Positions 8,136-17,697 of a DNA stretch of 64,000 bases are shown in pieces. This DNA is from JAWXBR01 sp046595995 (GTDB lineage Bacteria > Bacteroidota > Ignavibacteria > Kapaibacteriales > Kapaibacteriaceae). The stretch spans positions 1 to 64,000 of the forward strand of contig JBKJNB010000083.1 of assembly GCA_046595995.1 (NCBI GenBank). Reading direction: 5' to 3'. The notes below the pieces were generated by a model that made no database searches, had not been told where the DNA came from, and worked only from the letters and a program-made list of their open reading frames with translations. The position numbers and the translations under genes are program-made. Positions within the stretch are counted from its first letter, which is position 1, and the number at the start of each line of letters is the position of its first letter.

Positions 8136-10232
8136 ATGCACACCCTTCTGCTTGTTGTTGCCCTGATCGTCTTAACAATACCGAATGTTTCCTCAGCACA
8201 GTCGGCACGCGATCATGCCGTGTTACTTTCGATGGAACGCGTGCTGGGTCAGTTCGGCATTACCTGGCCACGAGACACGGCACCCACAACATACTACGTG
8301 CGCGTGCGATCGCTCGCTACGCAAGACTTTACGGACTACGACACACTCACGAACAAGAGTCCGAACCTGTACATCATTCCGCCCAGTCTCGACCACACAG
8401 AGATTGAGGTAGAAAAGCGAACAACGGGTGCAGACGGAAAACCTATTAGTGCTTTTGGTTACTATCTCGGCCACGGCACTGGCGATCTCTCCAGGTGGCA
8501 GCGTCCGGGGCGTGTTTTGTTCGTTATCGACGCAGAGGCTTTTAATGCCCTGTCGAATGAGATAGCCATATGGACCGATGACGCACAGCGTGAAGGCTGG
8601 ATCGTGCAGACGCATGTCATTCCAATCGTGCGAAGCACTGACGTAGATTTCCTGCAACGAAATATCGCAGACGCTTATCGCAACGCGTCGTCTGGTGCGC
8701 CGCTTACCCATGTGTTTCTCATCGGAAGTGTGCCCTACGCCTACAGCGGGGGCTTCACATTGTCTGGGCCGATTGTTCAACCCGACGGACATCCCGAGCA
8801 TAGTGGCGCGTGGTCATCAGACGCTCGTTACGCAGATGTTGAGACTTCACCAGGCCTTTCATCTGATGAGCAATGGACGGATGAAACTGTAGACATTAGC
8901 GATGCAGCCAGGGCAGATCGCAACCAAAACACAAACGTACCTGGCGATGGCAAGTTCGACCAGAGTCAGATCCCTACAGATGTCGAACTCTGCATCGGTC
9001 GAGTGGACATGCGCAACCTGCCGGCATTTGGCACTATGGTCGCAGATCGCGCACCAGAGCTGGCGTTGCTACGGCAGTACTTCGATCGCGTACATGCATA
9101 TCGCTCAAAGGCAATGCGCTTCGATACAACAGCACGCATCGACGACAACTTTGGAGTGTTCACATCGGAGAACGATTCACTGCGGCTTGTCGAAGCATTT
9201 GCTGCAGGTGCGTGGCGTGGGTTCTCCGCTATTATCGGACGCGATCGCGTTTCCAATGGCCAATTTCTCGACACAATCCCAACGTTGCTGGCGTATGGAT
9301 GCGGCGGCGGTGGCTACGACCACTGCGATGGTGTTGCAAACACAACAGAGTTGACAGCACGACCGATTCGCAGTGCCTTTGTATGGTTGTTTGGCAGCTA
9401 CTTCGCTGACGTCGATAGCGAGAACAACATCATGCGCGCAGCACTTGCCAACGCGGGCAACGTGCTCACATGCGCATGGTCGGGACGTCCGCATTGGGTC
9501 TTGCACCCCCTTGCTGCAATGCACACCGTAGGAGAGGTTACTCGCACATCCATCAACAATGCAGGCACGTACCACAGCGCGACGATCTACTCGAAAACAA
9601 CCGGTGCATCATTCGACTACGCTTACGGCCAGCGAGGCATTCACATCAATTTACTTGGCGATCCTACGCTTCGCATGCCTGCACCTGCAATGACGGGCAC
9701 GCTTAGCATCGAAGCTCGTGGCGACAGCACTCGGCTTGAGTGGGACGGCATTCGTGATGCACTCACATACATAATTGAAGTCGGTAAGTCGCTTGATGTA
9801 CCTCTCACGATCACAGCAGTGAAAGGAACTTCGAAGGTTACGCCACGCGTGTCTACGACCGTTGTATTGCCGCCCGGCTCTCGGTATGTGCGAGTGCGCC
9901 CCTTGTTTGGGACCCTTAACGAATCGTCGTTTACACCAATCCTGGGTAGGGGGCTTATCGGTGTACGCGATGTGAGTAGCGTTCATGACGAAGGGGCTCG
10001 CCGTCATATCGCGCACTACACCGACGGTGCAATCGTTATTAAAGGCGCAGTGTGTACGCCTACGTCGGCCGCCATGTATGACCTCATGGGTCGCGAAGTC
10101 TGCACACTCAATCTCACATGTGATGGCGCTGACCTACGTGCTGACCTGCCTGTCACACTCTCACCCGGGGCGTACTTCATCCGTAACTTTGACTCAGCCC
10201 CACTAAACCCCCTTACGATATACATACAATGA
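8136..10232 (+). CDS. Secreted C25 peptidase-like protein with T9SS sorting domain
   Basis: I start at the ATG at 8136, because MHTLLLVVALIVLTIPNVSS is a clear signal peptide; an in-frame ATG at 8070 would put 22 polar residues before it. The 698-residue product has a central region resembling gingipain-like (C25) proteins: FLIGSVPYAYSG, a Gly/Cys stretch YGCGGGGYDHCDG, FVWLFGSYFADVDSENN, and the ending HINLLGDPTLRMP. I cannot assign the catalytic Cys/His pair. A fibronectin-like segment and a C-terminal beta-rich domain (SAAMYDLMGREV...PGAYFI) look like a T9SS cargo tail. The stop overlaps the next gene by ATGA. Confidence 0.6.
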   Translation: MHTLLLVVALIVLTIPNVSSAQSARDHAVLLSMERVLGQFGITWPRDTAPTTYYVRVRSLATQDFTDYDTLTNKSPNLYIIPPSLDHTEIEVEKRTTGADGKPISAFGYYLGHGTGDLSRWQRPGRVLFVIDAEAFNALSNEIAIWTDDAQREGWIVQTHVIPIVRSTDVDFLQRNIADAYRNASSGAPLTHVFLIGSVPYAYSGGFTLSGPIVQPDGHPEHSGAWSSDARYADVETSPGLSSDEQWTDETVDISDAARADRNQNTNVPGDGKFDQSQIPTDVELCIGRVDMRNLPAFGTMVADRAPELALLRQYFDRVHAYRSKAMRFDTTARIDDNFGVFTSENDSLRLVEAFAAGAWRGFSAIIGRDRVSNGQFLDTIPTLLAYGCGGGGYDHCDGVANTTELTARPIRSAFVWLFGSYFADVDSENNIMRAALANAGNVLTCAWSGRPHWVLHPLAAMHTVGEVTRTSINNAGTYHSATIYSKTTGASFDYAYGQRGIHINLLGDPTLRMPAPAMTGTLSIEARGDSTRLEWDGIRDALTYIIEVGKSLDVPLTITAVKGTSKVTPRVSTTVVLPPGSRYVRVRPLFGTLNESSFTPILGRGLIGVRDVSSVHDEGARRHIAHYTDGAIVIKGAVCTPTSAAMYDLMGREVCTLNLTCDGADLRADLPVTLSPGAYFIRNFDSAPLNPLTIYIQ

Positions 10233-13200
10233 AAAGACAACGACGCTTGCATCTGTTCCTTCTGGTTGTTCTACTAACAACGTCTTCAGTGGTTGACCTT
10301 GTCGCGCGCACGCTACCCGGCCTAGACGGCTACATCGTTGACATGCCAGCGCGTCGGTTGCCTGACGGTACAGTGCAGCCACCGCGTTCGTTTACGATGA
10401 CACGTCCAGAAGCAAACACCATTCAGTCGGGTGTTATTTACGTGCTCACAAAGAAAACGTACGGAATGGTGAAGCCCGGTGAACGCACGCTTGCAAACAG
10501 CGTAGTGAACATCGATCTGCAGGGCCTGCAAGTAACAGACATCTCATTGGCAATGGTTCCCAAAGACGCTGCCGATATGCGCAGTCCTGCCGCCATTGCG
10601 TCCGGACTCGATCGCCTATATGTCATCCGCTACGAACAAACACTCGATCCGTTCGATTTGTGCAAACGGCTAATGTCAAACCCCGACGTCGAGTATGCGG
10701 CACCAGCACGCATTCACCAGCTTTCATTTACACCGAACGATGGCCGCTATGGCCAGCAAGCATTCCTTAGCAAGATCAAGGTGCCACTTGCGTGGGACAT
10801 AACGAAAGGCTCTCCCGATATTCTCATTGCCATCATCGACACAGGTGTTGACTGGATGCATGAAGACTTGGCTGCCAACATTTGGATAAACCCGGGTGAG
10901 ATACCGGGCAACAACATCGACGATGATAACAATGGTTATAAAGATGATGTCCGTGGTTGGGACTTTGTTGGCAATATCACGTTAGCAGAAGCACAGGCTG
11001 GTGCGTTGCGTCCAGACGCCGACCCTCGTCAGCAGGGCACCTCTTGGACAGATAATCAGGCGCATGGCACAGTCGTCGCAGGCAATGCGGCGGCCGTAAC
11101 GAACAACTCCATTGGAGTAGCTGGCGTAGCCTCGAACTGCAAGATCCTGGCTATCAAAGCTGCTTCAGACAATCCAGGGGTGACCGGCATCTTCCAAGGC
11201 TATACTGCAATCCGGTATGCAGCAGATCTCGGCGCCGACGTCATCAATTGCTCGTGGGGTGGCTATGGTGCCGATCCCGCAGCACAGACTTTTGTTGATT
11301 ACGCTCTAAGCAAGGGTGCCCTTGTTGTTGCGGCAGCGGGCAACAATGGCATCAACATGAACAACAACCCGCATACACCGGCTAACCTTGACGGCGTGCT
11401 GAGTGTCGGTTCTGTTAATGGTAATGATCAGCCAAGCTCTTTCTCGAACTACGGTTACGCAAACGTTACCTATGCGCCGGGCGAGAATCCATTAAGCACG
11501 TTCCCAGGCAATGCATACAAGGGACTGTCAGGCACATCCTTTTCATCTCCGGTTGCCGCAGGCGTCGTGGCTCTTGTGCGAAGTGTACACCCCGATTGGA
11601 CTCCACAACAGGTACTAATGCAGATTCGCATGACGAATGATCCTGTTGCTGGCATTCCTGCTACGAGCAAGCCTCTGTACTTCGGACGCATTAACGCTGA
11701 ACGAGCGGTGAAAGCAAACGCATCGTGGACTGGTGGAGACCGCATTCCGGGAATCGGGCTGTCTTCATTCACTGTTGAAGGTGGCAATAAGATCAGGTCC
11801 TTCAATGAAACTACGATTCACCTCAATCTCACGAACGTCCTAGCGGATGCACAAGACGTTATCGTAAACGTTCAGTTCTCTGACCCGAACGTCGAGTTCC
11901 TCAGCAACGGAGAAATCATCCTCGGCGACATGGCTCGCAATCAAACTGCAGATGGCATCATACGCATCAAGCTGAAGAAATCGTATCCCTGGTACCAAGC
12001 CACGGTAAACGTTGGTTTGAACATCCGCAGTGGCGTTGCCTCGAACTTCGTGTTTGTTAGCATCCCTGTAGAACTGCCTACCTCTAACGTATACGATGGC
12101 TCAGGGCCCGTAGAGGGCATTGTCTTTACTCAAGCCACGTTTACGGCGGATGAGACTGTATGGGCGTCTGGCACCTTTCAGAGTAGGGGATTTCTTATTA
12201 CCGGAAAAGATCAAGCATCGGCGAACTTTACGATCCTAAACATTATACCTACTGCAATCGATGCCATTGATGGCTCTTTAGGAGCACTTGGTGGCGGTCC
12301 GTCCACGGCAACCGTAGTAATGTCGAGCATAAATGGTGGTGCATCATGGACTACTGCACCCGTTTCAGGCTACGCTTCTTCGGTAAATGCAATCAAGCTG
12401 TACGATGCGTCGAACGGTCTGTTTATCGGCAATGGTACTAGTACGAAGTTTGGCATCGGCAAGACCACAAATGGTGGAGCAACGTGGTCGGCTGTCGCAG
12501 CGGCTCCGACAATTCTCGCTGGCGAGCAAGTCTCACCCCGAAGCGCATTCTTCCTCAAAGACAATGTATGGTTCGGCACGAGCAGCGGCCGAGTCATTCG
12601 CTCAACAAATCGTGGGTCGGCCTGGAGCGCTGTAAATGTTGGGCTCTCCGGCGGTGTTGTAGAATCTATTGCATTCAGAGACAGCATTCATGGTGTACTC
12701 CTCTATCGTACAGGGCCCGAAGCCAACGCACCAAAACGTATTGCATCGACAACCAATGGCGGTGGCTCATGGACAAAAAATGTATTTGACCCAGCAACGC
12801 TTGGCATAGCAGCGGCGTATGTGGCAAGCCCTAGTGGCAACCATCATGTTCTGGTTGGTAGCAACGGCGAAGTTTTTGGTACCGATAATGAAGGCGTCGA
12901 ATGGCAGACAATCCTCTCACAACCAGCAGGCAACATCGTAACGGGCAAGGGGCTTAAGATTCAAGGCAAGAACGCATTACTGCTAGCTGGCTCGCAGGTT
13001 GGCGTACTTACGTACAACTATTCGGGTCCGAACGCTTCGCGCATCCTCGCCTTCGAAAACACAACAACAGACTACGGAATCATCGACGCTGGAAAGACCC
13101 GCCAAAAGTTCATAAAGGTTATCAATTCGGGAGACGGAGATGTTGTAATAGACTCTGTTGTAATCGTACCTGACCTAGGTACTCCAGCGAATGCGTTCGC

Positions 13201-13636
13201 TGTGTCTGTTGCACTTAGCCCAATCATTCTTGCAAACGACGTCGACCAATTCGGAGTGCGGTGCACAGCAACCGACACCGGCACATACGGCGCTACCGTT
13301 TATATCTATAACAACGGAACTCCCGGTACGATTGAAACACACCTTGTCGCACGTGTGCAAACACCTGTATCCGTAGATGACACAGACTATGATGGAGTAA
13401 CGATTGCGGCTTGGCCCAACCCTGCGCACGACATGCTTAACGTTTCTGTGAACGAGATGATAAATACCATTACCATCTTGGATGCACTCGGAAACGTAGT
13501 GTCTACAACCACAGTTGAAGACACTGCCACTCAGCCGATTCGGATTAACATCGCTCACGTGCCTGCGGGTGTTTATCGCGTTCTGATAACATTAGCGAAC
13601 GGCTTTCAGAGCATACCAATCGTTGTTGCTCGATAA
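10229..13636 (+). CDS. Subtilisin-like serine peptidase with beta-propeller and T9SS tail
   Basis: This 1135-residue secreted protein has a signal peptide (about 1-28), then a propeptide-like region. The S8 catalytic domain carries Asp204 (IAIIDTGVDW), His279 (QAHGTVVAG) and Ser437 (GLSGTSFSSPVAAG). Residues about 625-940 hold repeated NGGxSW motifs (NGGASWTTAP, NGGATWSAV, NRGSAWSAV, NGGGSW), typical of Ycf48/BNR-type propellers. Next come an ASH-like domain (GIIDAGKTRQKFIKVINSG) and a C-terminal sorting domain beginning AAWPNPAHDMLNVSV. The gene is coupled to the C25-like gene by ATGA, so the two cargo proteins are probably co-expressed and exported by T9SS. Confidence 0.9.
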   Translation: MKRQRRLHLFLLVVLLTTSSVVDLVARTLPGLDGYIVDMPARRLPDGTVQPPRSFTMTRPEANTIQSGVIYVLTKKTYGMVKPGERTLANSVVNIDLQGLQVTDISLAMVPKDAADMRSPAAIASGLDRLYVIRYEQTLDPFDLCKRLMSNPDVEYAAPARIHQLSFTPNDGRYGQQAFLSKIKVPLAWDITKGSPDILIAIIDTGVDWMHEDLAANIWINPGEIPGNNIDDDNNGYKDDVRGWDFVGNITLAEAQAGALRPDADPRQQGTSWTDNQAHGTVVAGNAAAVTNNSIGVAGVASNCKILAIKAASDNPGVTGIFQGYTAIRYAADLGADVINCSWGGYGADPAAQTFVDYALSKGALVVAAAGNNGINMNNNPHTPANLDGVLSVGSVNGNDQPSSFSNYGYANVTYAPGENPLSTFPGNAYKGLSGTSFSSPVAAGVVALVRSVHPDWTPQQVLMQIRMTNDPVAGIPATSKPLYFGRINAERAVKANASWTGGDRIPGIGLSSFTVEGGNKIRSFNETTIHLNLTNVLADAQDVIVNVQFSDPNVEFLSNGEIILGDMARNQTADGIIRIKLKKSYPWYQATVNVGLNIRSGVASNFVFVSIPVELPTSNVYDGSGPVEGIVFTQATFTADETVWASGTFQSRGFLITGKDQASANFTILNIIPTAIDAIDGSLGALGGGPSTATVVMSSINGGASWTTAPVSGYASSVNAIKLYDASNGLFIGNGTSTKFGIGKTTNGGATWSAVAAAPTILAGEQVSPRSAFFLKDNVWFGTSSGRVIRSTNRGSAWSAVNVGLSGGVVESIAFRDSIHGVLLYRTGPEANAPKRIASTTNGGGSWTKNVFDPATLGIAAAYVASPSGNHHVLVGSNGEVFGTDNEGVEWQTILSQPAGNIVTGKGLKIQGKNALLLAGSQVGVLTYNYSGPNASRILAFENTTTDYGIIDAGKTRQKFIKVINSGDGDVVIDSVVIVPDLGTPANAFAVSVALSPIILANDVDQFGVRCTATDTGTYGATVYIYNNGTPGTIETHLVARVQTPVSVDDTDYDGVTIAAWPNPAHDMLNVSVNEMINTITILDALGNVVSTTTVEDTATQPIRINIAHVPAGVYRVLITLANGFQSIPIVVAR

Positions 13637-13679
13637 CCGTTGCACGTAGCCGACTGAGCCCCTTAGCTACTGAAGACCC

Positions 13680-14390
13680 TTAGCCGAAAGAGGATTGGCT
13701 CATGTTAACGTCGCCGAGCTCTCTACGGCGCTTGCGATTGCGTAGCCAGACGTAGATGATGTAGCCGATACCCGCGACAATAAGGAGCGTGAAGAAGAGC
13801 GTTCCCCACTGGAAGGTACCAGGGTAAATACTTGTGGTGCCGTCTGGATTCGCAACTGTCGCTGGTTGCGAGTGGTAGTATGCTGGATGAAATGGCATGC
13901 TATAATACCATGGGACCATGCCCATCATGTAGCCCATCATAAAGCCGTCGCCCATGCCGCCATAACGATTCACGACATAGTTGCTCGTACCCCCCGTCCC
14001 GTTAGGAACTGCCTGGGTCTGAACTTGACGTGGTGTGCCGTAACGACTTGTATAGTCGGTCGGCGAGCTCATGCGCGAGCCTCCGAAAGAGTTGCGGGGT
14101 ATCGATGTTGACGATCGAGGAGCGGTGCTACTCGTGGGCGATCCGCTACGCGGCGCAGTGCTGCGTGAGCTACCGAACGAGCCGCCACCACCGCTAGGCG
14201 CACTACGTGGTGCCGAATAGGAACGTCCGCTCGACCGACTACCACCGAACGAACCACCACGACGCTGTGACATCAGGTCGGGTGCGATGGTCATGAACAG
14301 CATTACAAACACTGTTACGATCCACAGCATTGAACGCGTCGAGGATTTTGTGTGTGTTGTCGGGGATTTTGTGACTGTGGTTGACTTCAT
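13680..14390 (-). CDS. Ser/Gly/Arg-rich membrane protein
   Basis: This 236-residue protein has an N-terminal hydrophobic segment (about 21-38). A low-complexity stretch rich in Ser, Gly and Arg follows (about 42-110, repeats of GGSF, GSSRS and SAPRS). Then come a Met/Gly/Tyr-rich patch (GGMGDGFMMGYMMGMVPWYY), a second membrane segment (FFTLLIVAGIGYIIYVWL) and a basic tail. The architecture recalls Gly/Ser-rich membrane proteins of unknown role. It starts directly after the stop of 14391-14810 and is probably co-transcribed with it. Confidence 0.7.
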   Translation of the reverse strand: MKSTTVTKSPTTHTKSSTRSMLWIVTVFVMLFMTIAPDLMSQRRGGSFGGSRSSGRSYSAPRSAPSGGGGSFGSSRSTAPRSGSPTSSTAPRSSTSIPRNSFGGSRMSSPTDYTSRYGTPRQVQTQAVPNGTGGTSNYVVNRYGGMGDGFMMGYMMGMVPWYYSMPFHPAYYHSQPATVANPDGTTSIYPGTFQWGTLFFTLLIVAGIGYIIYVWLRNRKRRRELGDVNMSQSSFG

Positions 14391-14810
14391 TTAGAATACT
14401 CCTTCTGTCGTTAACGCGCCGTCCTGTTCGCGGAACGTGATTTCCGCTTTGAACTCTTCGTTAACCTTTATATGCACGTACAGACGTACGATGCCGTTTT
14501 GTTCTTCGTTGTTAATAAAAACCGTCGTGCCTTCGATGTTGCCATCGCTATGTACAGACAGCAGCCGCAGCGTCTGAGCCTCTTCCTCGGAGAACGACGC
14601 CTCCATGGTCTGCACGTCGTCTAGATATTCCGTGAACACCTGCTTGGTGTGCATTGTTTTGTCCGAACCCATGTACTGAAGCACGGCATCAAAGACGCCG
14701 GTCTCATCCAGGCTCAGAACAATTTCCTGAACACCCCGGAGTTGCTCTCCGTTGTAGTAAATGGCCGTTTTTTCGATCCGGCCGTTGCTTTCGATGCTGA
14801 ATTCTGCCAT
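14391..14810 (-). CDS. Small hypothetical protein with two internal repeats
   Basis: I do not recognise this 139-residue acidic, soluble protein. It consists of two copies of one beta-rich unit. Residues 4-41 (IESNGRIEKTAIYYNGEQ) and about 82-120 (VHSDGNIEGTTVFINNEE) align without gaps, both with the pattern SxGxIExTxxxxNxEQ/E. Each copy is followed by a hydrophobic/acidic strand pair. There is no signal peptide or membrane segment. It is the promoter-proximal gene of a pair, with a TATCTTTG box five bases before the ATG. Confidence 0.75.
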   Translation of the reverse strand: MAEFSIESNGRIEKTAIYYNGEQLRGVQEIVLSLDETGVFDAVLQYMGSDKTMHTKQVFTEYLDDVQTMEASFSEEEAQTLRLLSVHSDGNIEGTTVFINNEEQNGIVRLYVHIKVNEEFKAEITFREQDGALTTEGVF

Positions 14811-14815
14811 AGGTA

Positions 14816-14823
14816 CAAAGATA
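14816..14823 (-). promoter_or_regulatory. TAnnTTTG promoter box, near-leaderless
   Basis: TATCTTTG on the reverse strand matches the Bacteroidota -7 consensus and ends five bases before the ATG at 14810. A transcript starting about seven bases downstream would begin at or near the start codon. No Shine-Dalgarno sequence fits in between. Confidence 0.6.
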
Positions 14824-14837
14824 TGACGTGGGAAGGG

Positions 14838-14849
14838 GCGCTGTAGCGC
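14838..14849. promoter_or_regulatory. Palindrome between divergent promoters
   Basis: GCGCTGTAGCGC is a perfect 5-bp inverted repeat with a 2-base centre. It lies between two outward-facing TATCTTTG boxes (14816-14823 and 14858-14865). It could be an operator for the divergent pair, but its small size makes chance possible. Confidence 0.35.
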
Positions 14850-14857
14850 ATGGGGCT

Positions 14858-14865
14858 TATCTTTG
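14858..14865 (+). promoter_or_regulatory. TAnnTTTG promoter box
   Basis: TATCTTTG faces the GCS2 ligase gene. The distance to the chosen ATG (14887) is 21 bases and includes a GGAGGA ribosome-binding site at 14878-14883. This gives a short leader rather than a leaderless mRNA. Confidence 0.6.
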
Positions 14866-14886
14866 GTTGCATGTTACGGAGGACTT

Positions 14887-16137
14887 ATGGAGAGCGGTGA
14901 AATTGGCGTGATGCTGGACGACGGGAATCCCTACGAACGTCCCGCCTTTACGCTTGGCATAGAGGAAGAGTACATGGTACTCGACCCACAGACACATGAC
15001 CTGCGTTCGCACATTAATCTCGAGCTTCTTAGCAAGGGGAGACTGCTGCTGCACGAGCATATAAAACCCGAGATGCATGGCTCGATGCTTGAAATCGGCA
15101 CGGGCGTATGTAAGGACGCTCGCGAAGCCCGGTTCGAGGTCACGAAGATCCGCAGCATTGTAGCGCACTTGGCTAGGCAGAACGGACTCAACATTGGCGC
15201 GGCCTCTACACACCCATTTGCTAAATGGCAGGATCAGGAGATTTATCCTGATGAGCGCTATCGTGTTATGGTAGAGGACATGCAGATGCTTGCTAGGTCG
15301 CTTCTGATCTTCGGCATGCATATCCATATCGGCATTGCCAATCGCGAGACGCAGATACAGCTTATGAATGAGATGCGGTACTTCATGCCGCACATTCTCG
15401 CCATCTCCACGAATTCGCCGTTCTGGATGGGAATGAACACTGGACTAAAATCCTATCGTTCGAAAGTCTTCGAACGTTTTCCTCGCACGGCGTTGCCCGA
15501 CTCGTTCTCAAGCTGGCGCGAATACCAGAGCTACGTCGACCTTCTCATTCGCACAGGCTCGATCGATAACGCCAAGAAAATCTGGTGGGACATCCGCCCC
15601 CATCCGTTCTTTCCAACGCTCGAGATTCGTATTTGCGACATCCCGATGCGCATCGAAGAAACGATTGCCATCGCTGCCCTTTGTCAGGCCCTAGCCGCAA
15701 AACTGTTCTCTCTCTACGAAAAAAATCTATCGTTCAGACACTATCGTCGCTCACTGATGATGGAGAACAAGTGGCGCGCCGTGCGTTACGGACTCGATGG
15801 CAAACTCATCGACTTCGGACGCCAACGTGAAATGCCAGCGCGCGACCTAATCCGCGAACTCCTAGACTTTGTAGACGATCAAGTCGACGAACTCGGATCA
15901 CGTCGCGAAATCGAGTACATCTATCAGATTCTCGAAATGGGTTCGGGCGCCGACAGACAAATTCGCGTGTTTAACGAAACAGGTAGTATCGAAGCTGTTG
16001 CCGAATACATTCAGCGCGAGTCGAATGCCGGCCTCTTCGAAGATGTAACGCCATTCCTTTCGGGCATCCACGCACCGTCGCCTGAGGCCTTGGCCGAGAA
16101 AGAATCGTCTTTGCGCTCAGAATCGGACATTCAGTAA
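14887..16137 (+). CDS. GCS2-family carboxylate-amine ligase (YbdK-like)
   Basis: This 416-residue protein belongs to the glutamate-cysteine ligase 2 family. Its signatures are FTLGIEEEYMVLD at the N terminus, EIGTGVCKDAREARFEV, the metal/ATP-binding IFGMHIHIGI, and TLEIRICDIPMR. Family members join an amine to a carboxylate using ATP. YbdK has weak glutamate-cysteine ligase activity, and the real substrate here is unknown. I prefer the ATG at 14887, with GGAGGA before it, over an in-frame TTG at 14863. It is divergent from the repeat-protein gene and followed four bases later by a carboxypeptidase gene. Confidence 0.9.
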   Translation: MESGEIGVMLDDGNPYERPAFTLGIEEEYMVLDPQTHDLRSHINLELLSKGRLLLHEHIKPEMHGSMLEIGTGVCKDAREARFEVTKIRSIVAHLARQNGLNIGAASTHPFAKWQDQEIYPDERYRVMVEDMQMLARSLLIFGMHIHIGIANRETQIQLMNEMRYFMPHILAISTNSPFWMGMNTGLKSYRSKVFERFPRTALPDSFSSWREYQSYVDLLIRTGSIDNAKKIWWDIRPHPFFPTLEIRICDIPMRIEETIAIAALCQALAAKLFSLYEKNLSFRHYRRSLMMENKWRAVRYGLDGKLIDFGRQREMPARDLIRELLDFVDDQVDELGSRREIEYIYQILEMGSGADRQIRVFNETGSIEAVAEYIQRESNAGLFEDVTPFLSGIHAPSPEALAEKESSLRSESDIQ

Positions 16138-16141
16138 GAAT

Positions 16142-17659
16142 ATGAACAACCGTTCCCGCGCGCAGATGCTTGCAAGCATCTGTTTCGTGCTGTGCATAAC
16201 TGCATCAGCACAACCCAAAACTCCGGATACCGCCGCTGCTTCGACGTCAACATCGGTGTTTCAGAAACCTGTGATATCAAAGCATGAAGTCTCGATTGGC
16301 GGACAGCGCCTTAGCTACGAAGCAACGGCCGGACACCTAACGTTGTCAAAAGAAGACGGTACAGAGCGGGCGAAAATCTTCTTTATCGCGTACACAAAGA
16401 CAGGTGTTTCCGATGCGTCTTCGCGCCCCCTAACATTTTCATTCAATGGTGGTCCGGGCTCATCGAGCGTCTGGCTGCACTTGGGCGTGCTTGGCCCGCG
16501 TCGCGTTCAATTAAATGAAGATGGCACTTCGATGCCGCCTCCTTATAAACTAATTGATAATGATCAGTCGTGGTTGGATATGACGGATATGGTCTTCATC
16601 GACCCTGTGAGCACTGGCTTTTCGCGAGCTGCAGATGAGAAAAACGCAAAAGAGTATCACGGCTATCAGCAAGACGTCGAGTCCGTAGGCGAATTCATCC
16701 GTCGTTATATGACAGAATACAAACGCTGGTCATCACCGAAGTATCTCGTTGGCGAGAGCTATGGCACTACGCGCGCGAGCGCACTAAGCGATCATCTTCA
16801 GTCACGCTTCGGAATGTACTTAAACGGCGTAATTCTCATCAGCGCTGTCCTCAACTTTCAGACACTCGACTTCGCACAGGGCAACGACTTGCCAGCGAAT
16901 CTGTTCCTGCCATCGTATGCCGCTACGGCTTGGTATCACAAGAAGTTGTCGCCAGAATTACAAGCACGATCGCTCACAGATTTAATGACCGAAGTCCGTG
17001 CATATGCATCGAGCGAATACGCAACTGCTCTCATGAAGGGCGATGCTCTGCAAGGGGCTGAGCGCGCAGTTGTTGCCGACAAGCTCGCACGCTACACGGG
17101 GCTCTCGAAGGAATACATAGAACGCTCGAACCTGCGCATTGTCATTTTCAAATTCTGTCAGGAGTTGCTCCGTGACCGTCGGCAAGTTGTTGGACGCTTC
17201 GACAGTCGCTACACCGGTGATGCCATTGAAGGCACCGGAGAATACATGGAACGCGACCCAAGCTATTCACCTGCTGTGTACGGCAGCTTCTCAACGCTAA
17301 TCAACGACTATCTCTCGCGTGAGCTAAACGTTAAGACAACACTCCCCTATGAAGTGCTCACCGGCCGTGTTCACCCTTGGGATTACTCAAACGTGCAGAA
17401 CGAATACCTGAACGTCGTGCCGCGTCTGCAAAATGCAATGCTTCAGAACCCCGATTTAAAAGTGTGGGTTGCGAATGGCTACTACGACTTGGCCACACCA
17501 TTCTTTGCATCCGAGTACACGTTCGATCATCTGGGTCTTCCATTGTCGTTACGTAAGAATCTAACGATGACGTACTACCCCGCAGGACACATGATGTACC
17601 TGTTGAAAGAGTCGCTGGTGCAAATGCGTAGTGATGCGAAGAAGTTCTACGTGAACTAG
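16142..17659 (+). CDS. Secreted serine carboxypeptidase (S10 family)
   Basis: This 505-residue protein has a signal peptide (about 1-22, ending TASA) and an alpha/beta-hydrolase S10 fold. The oxyanion region is FNGGPGSSSVWLHLG. The triad is Ser206 (VGESYG), Asp449 (NGYYDLATP) and His483 (PAGHMMY). S10 enzymes remove C-terminal residues from peptides, here presumably in the periplasm or outside the cell. The gene starts four bases after the GCS2 ligase stop, so the two may share a transcript. Confidence 0.95.
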   Translation: MNNRSRAQMLASICFVLCITASAQPKTPDTAAASTSTSVFQKPVISKHEVSIGGQRLSYEATAGHLTLSKEDGTERAKIFFIAYTKTGVSDASSRPLTFSFNGGPGSSSVWLHLGVLGPRRVQLNEDGTSMPPPYKLIDNDQSWLDMTDMVFIDPVSTGFSRAADEKNAKEYHGYQQDVESVGEFIRRYMTEYKRWSSPKYLVGESYGTTRASALSDHLQSRFGMYLNGVILISAVLNFQTLDFAQGNDLPANLFLPSYAATAWYHKKLSPELQARSLTDLMTEVRAYASSEYATALMKGDALQGAERAVVADKLARYTGLSKEYIERSNLRIVIFKFCQELLRDRRQVVGRFDSRYTGDAIEGTGEYMERDPSYSPAVYGSFSTLINDYLSRELNVKTTLPYEVLTGRVHPWDYSNVQNEYLNVVPRLQNAMLQNPDLKVWVANGYYDLATPFFASEYTFDHLGLPLSLRKNLTMTYYPAGHMMYLLKESLVQMRSDAKKFYVN

Positions 17660-17697
17660 TCACGACTTCAGTCGTTCGCGCCACGAAGCTGACACTC

